NCBI RefSeq assembly: GCF_963855985.1
Contig: NW_026973566.1
Location: 1,612,001 to 1,676,000, forward strand
Length of the DNA: 64,000 nucleotides
Source: Ostrinia nubilalis
Taxonomy: Eukaryota > Arthropoda > Insecta > Lepidoptera > Crambidae
Direction of reading: 5' to 3'
Part shown: piece by piece, positions 32,661-44,474 of the stretch
How the letters are laid out: every line of letters begins with the position of its first letter
Numbering within the stretch: the first letter of the stretch is position 1
Notes under the pieces: model-generated
The model's input: the letters and a program-made list of their open reading frames with translations, nothing else
What the model was told of the DNA's origin: nothing
The model's database searches: none
Position numbers and translations under genes: made by a program

Positions 32661-33305
32661 GGTTTGATTCGGACCTCGAGTCAGAGGTGATGACTGACGA
32701 CTTTTTGAGTGTCCCTTTGCTTTGCTGGCCGTGCTCGCGAATGGAAGTTCTGGTGTACGTGGTGTCATAGCGATTCCAAGAGGTCTGAACCGTGCCATTC
32801 CCAAATAAACGGGCAGGGCACGCATCGTCATCCTCAGCGAAAATAAGGGAATTCTCGGACAAATCCGAAAGCCCCGTAATTTTGCGGACCCACTGCCACG
32901 TGCTACACTTGGACCCACACTTGATCGAGATTTTGGTTGGGCAGTGCTCGGTGGCGAGCTCTGCGCTGTGTCCTGCTATAGCAGCTGTCGCTGGATTTTT
33001 TCCTCCGTTGAAGGAGGTGTATGGTACCGGCTGTCCTGTTTGGCACCGGCTATAAGGTGTTTGGCACCGGCTGTCCCGCAGTGCCAGACGCTTGCTGCGC
33101 CCGACGGGTGCGGAGGGGGTTGAGCCGAGTGGTGGAGACTAGCGCGCTAATCCCATATTATTAAGTATTTTTAATCCGTACCAACCAAACGGCCCAACGA
33201 CCCATCCCTTCTTTTTTATTTAGTTTTTATTGTCTCACCCACAATAAATTGTTGTCAATTAAAATATTTATTTTTATTTTGCTCCGGCAAATTTTTTTAT
33301 TTACA
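32661..33305 (+). other. Probable 5' LTR end of the gag-protease element
   Basis: The region runs into ATTTACA immediately before a primer binding site, so its right end should be the LTR terminus (33305). GGCACCGGCTGTCC-type repeats lie at 33010-33080 and an AATAAA signal at 33242. I could not find the left boundary. Confidence 0.5.
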
Positions 33306-33323
33306 TGGCGCCCGAACAGGGAC
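33306..33323 (+). promoter_or_regulatory. Primer binding site, tRNA-Lys type
   Basis: TGGCGCCCGAACAGGGAC follows the putative LTR end (ACA). From general knowledge this 18-mer is complementary to the 3' end of a tRNA-Lys, the same primer class used by several retroviruses and gypsy elements. Confidence 0.85.
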
Positions 33324-33518
33324 GTTGTTGGGTTCGTGGAGGTTCTCCCTGGCACTGGTCTATTGCTCAGTGACGGATTGGTTGGTCACCTTAAAACTTT
33401 TCTGATGCTGTTGTGATACTGTGTTGAGTGTGATCATGCTGTGTAGTGTTTAACTAATATTAGTTAAAATATTGTACCTTATTTACTTTTTTATGAACGT
33501 TCATTTTGTAAAGTCAAC

Positions 33519-34478
33519 ATGAAGGAGGAACGCCCTATCCGTTTCAATCTTTTGAACAAAAACGAATTAATTTACGAAGTTGTAATTCGAGATGATGTGC
33601 CTGAAAAAACGGTAGAGTTGTTGCGTACTCAAATAAGACGTTTGGCTCAGGATATACCTAGCGATGAGGTGAGTGTGTTTGAGGGAGATGCACTGGCTGA
33701 GCTCAGGATTATTTCTTTTAAAATAGACGAGCTTGAGGAGCTCTGTGATAGGAAACCCCTATTACTCAAAAAATTAAATAGAGTGCAGACTTTAGGCAAC
33801 CATATCTTCCATCGGTTAAGTCGTGTTGAGGCTGCGGATGAAGATGATAGGACTTTGTGGGAACAGTTGGATGAGCGTCTCATCCCACTTTTAAAACGGA
33901 TCGACCGTATGACGCACACATTCGTTAGCAGTTATGATTTTCAACCTGCTGAAGAGGAAGTTTCTAGGGTCTCTGGTTTGGCTGGGAATGAGCCATTAAT
34001 GGTCAAACCTGTGAATTGTAATGCGTGTGTTCACTCTTTGAATTTGAGGTTTAACGGGAAAGACAGTGTGCAGGATTTTATTGTTAGAATTGAGGAGTTG
34101 TGTCTGTCTCGGAATATTTCGAGGGAGAAATTATTTAACTCGGCAGTTGAATTATTTACTGATGAGGCCTTATATTGGTACCGAGGTACTAGTGACCAAC
34201 TAAATAGTTGGGAGGATTTAAAAGCGTCGTTGCTGGAAGAGTATTTACCCTACGATTATGATCATCGTTTGTTGCAGGAGATTCGTTCAAGGACCCAAGG
34301 TCCTGATGAATCCATATGTAGTTACCTAAGCATTATGCAAAATTACTTTTCGAGGTTGCGTAAACCTTTGGACGAGGAAGAGAAGTTGAGCTTAATCAAA
34401 TTCAACATTAGGCCATCCTACTCCATCCCATTGGTCAATGTTGAAATAAAATCGTGGGCTGACTTGAAGAAACATTGT
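33519..34478 (+). pseudogene. Gag-protease, N-terminal part (copy 1)
   Basis: 320 codons starting MKEERPIRFNLLNKNELIYE. An N-terminal helical region leads to a retrotransposon-gag domain with FTDEALYWYRGTSDQLNSWE and SIMQNYFSRLRKPLDEEEKL. The frame is cut at KKHC by the DNA transposon; codons after that come from transposon sequence. The remainder continues at 57511, and the joined target site matches copy 2. Confidence 0.85.
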
Positions 34479-34479
34479 A

Positions 34480-34503
34480 ACGTAAATGCGCCTATTACCG
34501 CCA
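34480..34503 (+). repeat. Left terminal inverted repeat of the DDE/SWIM transposon
   Basis: Starts right after the TA at 34478-34479. It contains CGCCTATTACCGCC, a motif echoed at many subterminal sites on the right side. Confidence 0.85.
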
Positions 34504-35115
34504 GTTTAAGCTCACTTCGGATAAACGTTAGAAAGGACAATGCCCATTACCTGTACCAGATTGCATCACAAGCTAATTATCATCAAAATTAATATTTTAT
34601 CTATATGTGTACTTTGTTATTTTTTACCGTCTTTCTTAACCAGGTTTAGAAAATTAAAATTAATTATACAAAACATGATTATCAATTACCTACTTCCGCA
34701 CAAAAATGGCCTCCTCAAAACAAAAGTTCATTTCCGTAAACTTTTTTGTTCCGATTCCAGCTGTCACCTATTTTCGTGAGTGGACAATGAGCATAAAAAT
34801 CTTGTTTGCCAGTAAGCTTTAGCTGAGCAGGCAAACATGATTTTATTTTTAATAATAACATGATTTTTAAAATAATTAAAGTACTACAGAGGATTTTAAA
34901 AAACTATTTTATTCTTTTTCACCATTAATTATTACAACTAGAGCGTTTCGGAACACCGAAATAAAAAACTATCAATGTCATGTCATTGTCAATTTGAGGT
35001 TATGGCGATTTGAGTTTCGTTTCGTTGATGTCTGTATCGGTCGATGTATGTTTTAGTGATTAATTAATCATTAAATTCATTCTTCGAACTATATTAAATT
35101 GACTATTAATAGTGT

Positions 35116-35191
35116 TGAGATAGGGACTCTTGTGTTGTGGTGCATCGAGATAGTGACTCTTTAAAGTGCCGTGTCGAGATAGTGACTCTGT
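35116..35191 (+). repeat. Triplicated GAGATAGTGACTCT motif upstream of the transposase
   Basis: GAGATAGGGACTCT, GAGATAGTGACTCT and GAGATAGTGACTCT occur at roughly 35117, 35148 and 35176, 28-31 bp apart, ending ~40 bp before the ATG at 35228. The position suits promoter or 5' UTR elements, or transposase binding sites. Function unknown. Confidence 0.75.
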
Positions 35192-35227
35192 TGGTAGACG
35201 CCGGCCGGCGTTTATGGTACCTTTGAA

Positions 35228-38200
35228 ATGGATCGAACAGGCAGTGTGAGTCCAGAGAGCAACCGACGATGTATCAACTGTTCATTGGCAGTACCAAGGA
35301 ACATGTTGATACACACAGTGGAAAGTGTGCACAACAATATACGCGAAGTTTTGAACTCATGGGTGACACCTACATTGGTTAGTTTTTCATTACTCATTCA
35401 TAAACGTATTCATGATCTTGATCTATGTATATTTTGTAGTTTGTACGAAGCCACAATAATGTTATACTAGTATTAATGATACCAGTAGGTATGCAGAATC
35501 TGTCTTACAATATTTTTGATGGCCTTACTTGTAACTTAATGTGCCATTGCGGTAGATGATGTCCTGGGTTCAATTTCCATTTTTGGTGAACACTTTAATA
35601 CAGATTAACAAATATTGCTTGTTTCAGGTAACTCCGGAACATGTAATATGCCACAATTGCTACTTATTGTTGCAAGAAGGAACAATTGGCAGCCCTGAAG
35701 TTGGCCATCAAAGCATTTGTTTTGGCTGTGGTATGTCTTTATTACGCACCAGAGGAAGAACATACCAAATAAGACCTGAATCTCCACAGCGAGATATCTT
35801 TTTGCAATGGACACCAGCTCATCTCGTAAGTACAATACATATTTATTATAAATTAAAATAAAATGTACTGGAGGCTTAATCCATATTTTTTTTATTAAGT
35901 AAATAAATTGCAACGGGGCGTCTAAGCTAGCTCAGTCTGACACCCCGCTGTATAGTACTAAGTCCCAGTTCGCCTTCTGCGATGAGGGATGTGTACCTAT
36001 CCAGGATGCCTACAGGGATATTCGACCAAGGAAACGCACAATCAATAACACAATGGCACTTATAATTCAGGTTCCACAATTATTTTCCTTATTCTAACTT
36101 CACTGACTCTAAGTTTATTATTATTACGAGCGATTACTTTACGGGTTACATCACAATTTCTAATTATTGGCAATGAAAAGGATAGCGACGCGCCCGAGCC
36201 GCGTCCCGAGACTAGTTTATGTATCCGCGAGAGGGGCGGCGCCCTATGCGAGGTTTAGCGAGTGTTAGTCTGGATACTTATAACTAGGGGGGTGGGATGT
36301 GGTTCGTTAGCTCCAGCCAGAGACCGAAGCCTCGATGGTGAGTACGACCACTAGGGAAAGGCGTTGGACCTACGAGGTGAGGGGGTGTGAAATTCAGGAA
36401 GGGTGGCAGCAGGATTGCTACCGCAGGTTCGGGATGAGTATCTCATGCACTACTCGGTAAGGACGAGAACCGGTTGGCTATCAACGATAGAACGCAATCG
36501 ACACGACGCTGTATGGCAAGCCGCGGATTAATGACGAGGTATCGGATCAAGCCAAAGTCGAACAGTTAGGGTTAGTAGGGAACAATGTGGATAGCTATTC
36601 GCTAGGGACTCTTTTGCAATGCAGCCGAGGGAATGATAGACGCGCGCGCGAACGTCTGGCTGTTACAATGGCTCCCGAGCGAATGCTAGGCGCCCGCGGT
36701 CGCCGCCGTCTCTTATATTAGCTCGGTCCGTGCGGCGTGCGGCCGCGCAGCCGTAGGGTTGTCAAAATCTCCGCGCTGGGTGCTAGGGCTGTCGATGCGT
36801 CGCGGGGCGCGTCACATCCTCCCTTGTTTTGGAGATTTTTACCTGGAAAAATCACAAGTCTGGTACATAAAGGTTCTTCAAGAACAACTAAAAGTCATGT
36901 CAATAATAAGTTATTTTTGGGTAACTTCATAACGAGTAAAAATTAAAATATAAAACATGACTGAACTTGTGCTTGATCATTAGCCCAATAATAACTCTTT
37001 ATTTAAAACATGACGGGACATTAATTATTTACTTATGACAATATTAGCTAACTTGGTCTTGGAACAATGTTATTTAGATACCCTTAATTTTTTTGCTTAC
37101 AATTTACCAATGAACTAATTAAACGAGTCTGTTGTTTACTTTGTTATTACGAGTATTCAATTATTACTTGAAATATTTATTTAATACAATAATGGTATGC
37201 ATGGCACTTGTTGTTAATATTTCTAGTTTACTAGTTTAATTATTTAAATTACCATACTCAGAATAAGCATCTGATTAATGTTAATAATTTCTATAATAAT
37301 GATTAAAAATTTATACAAGACAATGACAGTTAAGGGGTTAAGTTTTAGTTACAATAAACAATATTTCCTAATGTAAATGGAATGCAGCTTGGCGCGCGGC
37401 GCGCAAACATTAGGCAGGTAAAATCTAGTTATGAATCATCTAGTGAGCGAGTGCCGGCCGTGGCGAATAGAAAAAATACGTTTCACTGATAATATGCAAA
37501 TGAGCTCGCTCGGTGAATCGTTCTTACAATGATTGTTTACTACGAGTATTTAAAAGTTATCGAGAAACTGGTAGTACTATTGACGCGTAACAAACCGGTT
37601 TGTTATTTATGTGAGTTTAGGTTGCGAGTTACGAGTAAATAACAATGAGGTTTGCGTCAATAGTTATTTAACGAGATTAAATAGAACACTTTAACTATTC
37701 AAATTATACAGGGTTATTATCTAATGATAATTAATACTTATAGGTTATTGATATGTGATATTTAGCGAGATTAAATTCAAGGACTGAATGATCTAGATTA
37801 CACAGGGTTACTATGTAATGTTAATTAATACTTATATATTATTGACTTATTTTTAAATACTGAGGAAGTTACTTAAACGAGATTAGATTCAAGAACTGGA
37901 TGATCTAGATTATACAGGGTTACTATGTAATGTTAATTAATATTTTTACATTATTGACTTGTTTTTAAATACTGAGAAAGTTATTTGAACGAGAACTGAC
38001 TAGACAATTAGGTACTATACTTTGTATCTATCTATTAGAAACCTAACTTAGGTATAAAGTTAAGCTACGAGTAAATGTTACTGGCCTTGTTTAGCTGGTT
38101 CTGGATTTGGCCGCGCCTCTTCTTCCTCCCCGGCCGCCTCCAGGTCTGGTCCTCAGCTCGGGTCGGCTCCTCTCCAGGGCCGGACTCGCGCCAGTCCAGG

Positions 38201-41200
38201 TCTTGTGGGTGGTCGACGGTGTCGACCTCGAGGATTTCGGTCCAGTCTGTGGACCGGTTTGATGATCTGGGTAGTCGTCTACTCGGGTCTGTAGACGCTG
38301 CGCTCCAGGGTTTGCGTGCGTTGTTAACTTGGCAGGTTTTGCAGTTCTTGACGTACGTTGACACATCTCTGTACATACCGGGCCAATAATATCTCTGTGA
38401 TATTTTGTTCAGTGTTTTCGCTGTTCCTAAATGGCCTGCGGTTGGTGTATCGTGGTTTTCTTTCAGGATCTGGTTTTTTTTATTGTTGTTTAAGCATAAT
38501 TTCCAGTCTGATGATGTTTCTGTTCTTGGTCCGTATGCGTGATTTATTATTTTCTTGTATAACTTGCTGTTTGACATTTTATAGTACTTGTTTCCGGTTT
38601 TTTGTATTTCTTGAATTTTCTTTTGGATCCAGTCTTCTTTTGTTTCTTGTTTTAAGCGTGTTACGTGTTTATTTATTACTTCTTGATTTTTAGGGTTCCG
38701 TGGATAGTCTTTTTTCTTGATTGGTTTTTCGTGTGCGAGTTTGATCTTGTGTTTTTTCTTACTTGTCGGTGTTTCGGCCATTTCGTATGTAGGTACGATG
38801 TTGGCTTCTGTAGTTTTTCTTGACGTTGTTCCCACTTGTTCCGCTTGTTTGGTACTATCTTTCGGCCATTCTATTTTGGCTCCTATTTTATTCAGTATGT
38901 CCATGCCGATCAGAATACTCGTGATTCGTGGATGATATAATACTTGGTGGTTAATTGTTTTTCCTTTTATCTTTATTTCCAAGTCTAGTGCTTCTTTTAT
39001 TCGAGTTGTGTGCCCATCTGTCATGCTAGCTGTTATGCTTACTATTTTCGGTTTCAAGTTTCTTTTTACGATTTTCTTGTACACTTGGTCGTTGATGTAT
39101 GATCTTGTGGCGCCGGTGTCTACGAGTGCTTGATATTTTTCGCCTAGTATCGATACATCTACGAAGGGACGGTTATCTTTAATTTGCGGACTTGTGTTCA
39201 TTGTCATGGCCTGTGTGTATTCACTTGTTTTCTTACAACACTGTTTACTCATTTTGCCGATCTTGCCACAACCGTTACAAAATAGTATTTTCTTACTTCT
39301 GCAATCTTTCATGGAATGCCCGTGTTTTCCACAGCTCCAGCAGCAAGTATTTGTGTTGTAATTGTGTATGTATGATGCCGTCTCCTTGTGTGCTTGATTT
39401 GTGCTTGTTTCGTGGTAGTTAATTCGTGGTTCTTGTTCTGTGAAGCTAGTTTGACGTTCTGCTGTGACATTTTCATAGTCGTTTGCCAGTTGTATTAATT
39501 TGCTTACCGAGTTTGCTTCTGATTTCTTGATATAGTACTTGTATTTAGCGTTCATGTTTTCATAGATTCTATTTAGTTCTTCCTCTTTTGACATTTTTGC
39601 GTATCTGCGCATGAGTGTTTGTATTTCAATAAGGTAGTCTGTGAATTTTTGGCGGTGATGTTGCCTATAATTCACTATTTTAGCTAGGAGGTCACTGTCA
39701 CGGTTCACAAATGTCAACTTGAAGAGTTCTATGAATTCGTTCCATGTAGTAAACGAGTTTTTATTATTTCTATACCACAGCACAGCTTTACCTTTCAGGA
39801 ATCTGGGTAGCACTTTGAGCACTTTATCTGGCTTGACCTCGCCCGATGACATGAGTTCGTCCAGTTGCTCTAGGAACTCCACCGGGTCGTTGTATGTGTC
39901 AAAACTCAGGTTCCATCTGGCTGTTATGCTTTCAGTCTGATCTACGGTGTACGACATGTTTGGTTCTTGCTGCATCTCTGTGTCTTCAAAATCGGTTTCT
40001 GACTCACTGTTAGACTGTTCTTCGGAGGATTTACTGGCGGACTGGGTTGGTTGACGGGATTGCTTGGTTCTGAGTACTTCTGTGAGGTTCTGTCTCAGTT
40101 CTTGTACGGTTCTGTTCTCCGTTTTTATGTTTCTTCTTTTGCACTCGTTCTCAAGTTCTGTCTTCTTGAGTTTGTATATCCAAAATGTCGGTTCTGACAT
40201 GTGTGATTATCAATTTGGTGCGAAGTTTTGCTTTCCTTTTGGTCTTTCGCTTCTCTAGCGATCTGGTGGTCCCTGTAGGTTCCGTGGGTTATTCAGTTGG
40301 GCGCCATTGCAACGGGGCGTCTAAGCTAGCTCAGTCTGACACCCCGCTGTTTAGTACTAAGTCCCAGTTCGCCTTCTGCGATGAGGGATGTGTACCTATC
40401 CAGGATGCCTACAGGGATATTCGACCAAGGAAACGCACAATCAATAACACAATGGCACTTATAATTCAGGTTCCACAATTATTTTCCTTATTCTAACTTC
40501 ACTGACTCTAAGTTTATTATTATTACGAGCGATTACTTTACGGGTTACATCACAATTTCTAATTATTGGCAATGAAAAGGATAGCGACGCGCCCGAGCCG
40601 CGTCCCGAGACTAGTTTATGTATCCGCGAGAGGGGCGGCGCCCTATGCGAGGTTTAGCGAGTGTTAGTCTGGATACTTATAACTAGGGGGGTGGGATGTG
40701 GTTCGTTAGCTCCAGCCAGAGACCGAAGCCTCGATGGTGAGTACGACCACTAGGGAAAGGCGTTGGACCTACGAGGTGAGGGGGTGTGAAATTCAGGAAG
40801 GGTGGCAGCAGGATTGCTACCGCAGGTTCGGGATGAGTATCTCATGCACTACTCGGTAAGGACGAGAACCGGTTGGCTATCAACGATAGAACGCAATCGA
40901 CACGACGCTGTATGGCAAGCCGCGGATTAATGACGAGGTATCGGATCAAGCCAAAGTCGAACAGTTAGGGTTAGTAGGGAACAATGTGGATAGCTATTCG
41001 CTAGGGACTCTTTTGCAATGCAGCCGAGGGAATGATAGACGCGCGCGCGAACGTCTGGCTGTTACAATGGCTCCCGAGCGAATGCTAGGCGCCCGCGGTC
41101 GCCGCCGTCTCTTATATTAGCTCGGTCCGTGCGGCGTGCGGCCGCGCAGCCGTAGGGTTGTCAAAATCTCCGCGCTGGGTGCTAGGGCTGTCGATGCGTC

Positions 41201-43237
41201 GCGGGGCGCGTCACAAAATAAATATCTTTTGGACAATTTGACACAGCACAATGTAGCCCGAATGTAAGCAATTAATATGCTTATGTTATGGGTGCTAGCT
41301 TAGCAGATATTACTTCATATTAAATACTTTTTAAATACATACATAGTAAGTATCTATAAATTCATGCAATTTAAAAATTATTTTAGGTCTCCAGACTTGA
41401 GAGGGCATGTGCTGCGTGCTGGAGGGCAGCTATTAGGACAGTCGCCAGACAGCAGCAGCATGATCGTCAAAGGCGAATGGGAGAAGAAGGCACAACAGAA
41501 CGACGAACAGATGAGCCACCATCAAGAGTTACCTCTTCTTTATACAGAAGAGCAGCGAGCACAGCCAATCACTGTTTGCATGTGAACTGTACTGGCACAG
41601 AACGCCTGTCGATACCATGTCAATACCATTTAGATCATGGACATTGGGGAGATTTGACATCAACACTAAATGATTTTAGTGCAACTCAATTTGATGATAT
41701 GATGAGTACCATGGAACGGTTGTGTGTAAGAAATGATGTTGATTTTGGTAATCCAAGTAATATGTCACCAGATATGTGTCATTATTGGATAGGAATGTCT
41801 GCAGACCAATTTCATGAGTTATTACAAACTATACCAAGTTTACATGAAAATGTACCGAATGCTAGTTTGGCATTGTCCATTTTTTTAATCAAACTAAGAG
41901 TTGGAGACAGCAATGAGAGATTATCAACTCTGTTTAAATTACCTAGATCTACATTGGAACGGTACATGGACAAAGCCAGAAAATACCTATTTGAACAATT
42001 TGTACCTCAATATTTGGGTTTTAATCACATGAGTGTACAAGATGTGGCAGCACGGAATAAAATTATTCCTGAGGGTTTATTTGGTAATGCAGAATTAGCT
42101 CCAGAAATGAAACCTGCTATAATTATGTGTGATGCCACCTACATTTTTGTACAAAATAGTAGTAACTATAAGTTTCAAAAGAATTCCTATAGCTTACAAA
42201 AACTTGATAATCTTATAAAACCCTTTATGCTTGTGTGCTGTGATGGGCATATATTAGATTGCATGGGTCCATTCAAAGCGACCACCAATGATGCAAGTAT
42301 TACAAGTCTAGATTTACAAAGTGAAGAAGGAAATCTTACATCATTTTTTCGTATTGGAGACATTTTCATCCTGGATAGAGGTTTCAGAGATGTGGTTACT
42401 GATTTGGAGGCTCATGGATTTAGAACTCATATGCCAGAAACAGTTAATGAAAATGAGTTCCAACTAACCACCCTTCAAGCCAATAAATCCAGGTTTGTGA
42501 CGATGTGCCGATGGGTAGTGGAGGCAGTAAATGGAAGAATCAAAAGAGATTTTAGACTCTTTCGGCACGTATATAACAACAGAGCCGCTCGACATCTAAT
42601 GGATGATTTAAAAATTGCTTGTGCGCTTTTAAATAAATACCACAAGTTAATTGAAGACCCACCAGAAGCTGCACTTTATGTCAGCATAGCAAAGGCCAGA
42701 TATTTACTGCCCAACCATTTATCGGATTTTATAAATAGAGAAAATATGAATAGGAGGAGTGCATTTTTCCAAACGATCGATGGAAACAACCCTCACCTGG
42801 ACACATTTCCAAAACTCACTATAAACGAGTTGAAAAGATTTGCTCTGGGTACTTACCAGATGAAACAAGCAGTATCTTACTATGGCGAGCATGTCAGGCA
42901 AACAGGTACTTACCTAATAGAAATCAATAATGAAGTCGATGAAGACATACCACTAGTGTTGGGACAAAACAATTACATGCTCCGAGGCAGAATAAGATCT
43001 CGACATGTAAGTTCCCGTACTTACTTTACATACTTATTGATTTGTAAAAACCGGGAAGTTATGAACACACTTGATGCCATAGTAGGATACTGCTGCAACT
43101 GCCCTGTTGGTAGAAGAACGGTGGGATGCTGTGCCCATATTATGACGGTGGTATGGTATCTCAGCTGGGCTCGATATAATGATGTTAATGCCCCAGCATC
43201 ATATTTAGACGATTTTTTCCACGAATATGAGGAGTAG
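35228..43237 (+). CDS. DDE transposase with SWIM finger, three exons (ISL2EU-like)
   Basis: Exon 1 is 35228-35377 (donor GTTAGT), exon 2 35628-35825 (acceptor TTTCAG, donor GTAAGT), exon 3 41387-43237 (acceptor TTTTAG). All junctions are phase 0 and the spliced frame is open for 732 codons. Exons 1-2 encode paired cysteines (CINC, CHNC, CFGC), a likely zinc-binding module. Exon 3 has a Arg/Gln-rich linker, then a DDE_4-type domain with Asp in MCDATYIF (~365), Asp in FILDRGFRD (~446) and Glu in VVEAVNGRIKRDF (~495). A SWIM-like CxC...CxH finger (CCNC, GCCAH) lies near 684-702. Intron 2 is 5.6 kb only because an LTR element (35909-41215) sits in it; otherwise it would be ~250 bp. Apparently intact. 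A polyadenylation signal lies near 43276. Confidence 0.85.
35909..36816 (-). repeat. 3' LTR of the RT-less element
   Basis: 908 bp; TGCAACGGGG...GCGTCACA on the plus strand, i.e. TG...CA in either direction. A diverged third copy is the solo LTR at 31764. Confidence 0.9.
36817..38064. other. Non-coding 3' interior of the RT-less element
   Basis: AT-rich. Three ~75 bp near-repeats lie at about 37650-38000, each containing GAGATTA(A/G)AT and TACAGGGTTA(T/C)TATGTAATG. The function may be 3' UTR or packaging, but nothing specific is recognised. Confidence 0.4.
38065..40200 (-). CDS. Gag-protease fused to integrase zinc-binding domain
   Basis: 711 codons. Residues 1-95 are charged. A retrotransposon-gag domain follows (WNLSFDTYNDPVEFLEQL, LKGKAVLWYRNN). 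Zinc knuckles lie at ~287-322: CWSCGKHGHSMKDC is complete, while in CNGCGKIGKMSKQC the His is Lys. The aspartic protease has VDTGATRSYI near 360 and SILIGMDIL near 430. A linker then runs straight into the integrase HHCC zinc domain (HDTPTAGHLG, YYWPGM, CKTC; ~587-625) and a Pro/Arg-rich tail. RT, RNase H and the integrase catalytic core are missing, yet the frame is uninterrupted. It is therefore a compact, internally deleted gypsy-type protein that could form particles but not copy RNA by itself. Confidence 0.85.
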   Translation of the reverse strand: MSEPTFWIYKLKKTELENECKRRNIKTENRTVQELRQNLTEVLRTKQSRQPTQSASKSSEEQSNSESETDFEDTEMQQEPNMSYTVDQTESITARWNLSFDTYNDPVEFLEQLDELMSSGEVKPDKVLKVLPRFLKGKAVLWYRNNKNSFTTWNEFIELFKLTFVNRDSDLLAKIVNYRQHHRQKFTDYLIEIQTLMRRYAKMSKEEELNRIYENMNAKYKYYIKKSEANSVSKLIQLANDYENVTAERQTSFTEQEPRINYHETSTNQAHKETASYIHNYNTNTCCWSCGKHGHSMKDCRSKKILFCNGCGKIGKMSKQCCKKTSEYTQAMTMNTSPQIKDNRPFVDVSILGEKYQALVDTGATRSYINDQVYKKIVKRNLKPKIVSITASMTDGHTTRIKEALDLEIKIKGKTINHQVLYHPRITSILIGMDILNKIGAKIEWPKDSTKQAEQVGTTSRKTTEANIVPTYEMAETPTSKKKHKIKLAHEKPIKKKDYPRNPKNQEVINKHVTRLKQETKEDWIQKKIQEIQKTGNKYYKMSNSKLYKKIINHAYGPRTETSSDWKLCLNNNKKNQILKENHDTPTAGHLGTAKTLNKISQRYYWPGMYRDVSTYVKNCKTCQVNNARKPWSAASTDPSRRLPRSSNRSTDWTEILEVDTVDHPQDLDWRESGPGEEPTRAEDQTWRRPGRKKRRGQIQNQLNKASNIYS
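40308..41215 (-). repeat. 5' LTR of the RT-less element
   Basis: 908 bp, same ends as the left copy. The ORF start (40200) lies ~110 bp inside. Confidence 0.9.
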
Positions 43238-44292
43238 CGATGATTGTCACTTGTATTAAATGATGTACTTTAAAAAAATAAATGTTATCAGACTAATTAT
43301 TATAGTTATTTTATTTATGTTACCTTGATAAATGTTTAAGTGATTTACTAAGTCTTTGAACTAAATTAAATCGCACTGCCCGTAACTGGCTTCCTATAAC
43401 TCAATATTTTTAAGTAATGAGGAAATGCATTAGATAACTATACTATATTATTTAATATTTATAAAGCTGAAGAGTTTATTTGCTTTTTGCTAATTTCAGG
43501 AAATGGGAAACATTTAAACTACTTTCACGAGTACGAAATCCGCGGGCACAACTTGTTTAATATAAAGTAACACGCAGTAAGCTTAGGTATTCATAACTTA
43601 ATATTTATTTATCATTGTCTTTTAACAGCGAAGTTTGTGTTCTGGATAGGCATGGATAAAGCGTTAAGTAACATTAGTACGAAGAGGGCGTAATGTCAAT
43701 AGGTATAGGTCGAAAACGGCACGTGCGGGGGAGCAGACGAAGGAGGACGGATCTCATCTTATTGCGCAAGTGTAGTAAGTACATCTTTATCATGCAAAGC
43801 ATTTTACTTACAGCAATGCGACCCAAAACGCATAAATATCTGTAATAAATAGATTAATAGCAATTATACGACGATTAAACATTGCTTAAAAAAATATTCA
43901 GGCGTTTTTTAACTTTTTCAAATATTTTGAAAATTCGGATAAACATTGAAAAAAAACTTGTTGGTAGCGTAAAGGTAAATAAAAATTAGACTTTTGAGAG
44001 TAAATTCAGGTTGATGCAACATGGTACAGACTCCCATAGTAAAATGGGCATTGTCCATTAGATATAAGACGTGGTGATAGAAAAGAAACTTTAATTTATT
44101 TATAACAATGATGAAGTGATCTTTGAATTCAAGTAGTAACAATGAGTATTTAATCACGTAATAATTAATAAATAGCAATTTAATCTGAAAAAGCAGTTGT
44201 TTCTATTACCGACCTATAGACGAGGTGTGTTTCTATTAACGTTTTTTCTGTTTCTATTACCGACCGCTAAGAATATTGCTCTTCAATTGGGT
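43238..44292. other. 3' part of the DDE/SWIM transposon, non-coding
   Basis: AATAAA near 43276 could end the transposase mRNA. The rest is AT-rich. At 44196, 44229 and 44251 the motif TTTCTATTA(C/A)CG recurs, a variant of the terminal-repeat core. Confidence 0.5.
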
Positions 44293-44297
44293 ATATT

Positions 44298-44441
44298 TGA
44301 TGTATATGTGGGTATACCAAAGTGGGTATACCAATAAAAACTATCCAACGGATAAATGTAAAGGTGTCGCGACCGTTGACTTAGTAATAAACCAGCTTGA
44401 GTTCGTATCGGTTGTTTTACTTGCTGCCCGTAAACATATCA
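44298..44441 (+). repeat. Gypsy 5' LTR
   Basis: 144 bp, slightly longer than the 3' copy because a GTGGGTATACCAAA segment is partly duplicated near its start. Confidence 0.9.
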
Positions 44442-44474
44442 CTGGCGACGATCTACCCACGACGCGTTTCTAAA

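Larger units (their letters stand above)
35909..41215 (-). mobile_element. LTR element lacking RT, inserted in transposase intron 2
   Basis: Two 908 bp LTRs (35909-36816, 40308-41215) flank a ~3.5 kb interior read on the minus strand. AAAT lies on both outer sides (the match extends to AAATAAAT, partly because the site is repetitive). Just inside the 5' LTR is TGGCGCCCAACTGAA, a primer-site-like sequence. The LTRs look almost identical (one T/A difference noticed in the first 300 bp), so insertion was recent. The sole ORF skips RT and RNase H. It is antisense to the host intron, which limits its effect on splicing. Confidence 0.85.

Noticed and set aside
32029..33055. ORFs of 77-91 codons
   Set aside because: They lie in a solo LTR and its flank, overlap each other on both strands and have no recognisable motif.
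35826..41386. Reading exon 2 through into the LTR element as a fusion gene
   Set aside because: The LTR element is antisense, has its own duplications, and canonical splice sites plus frame continuity link exon 2 to exon 3.
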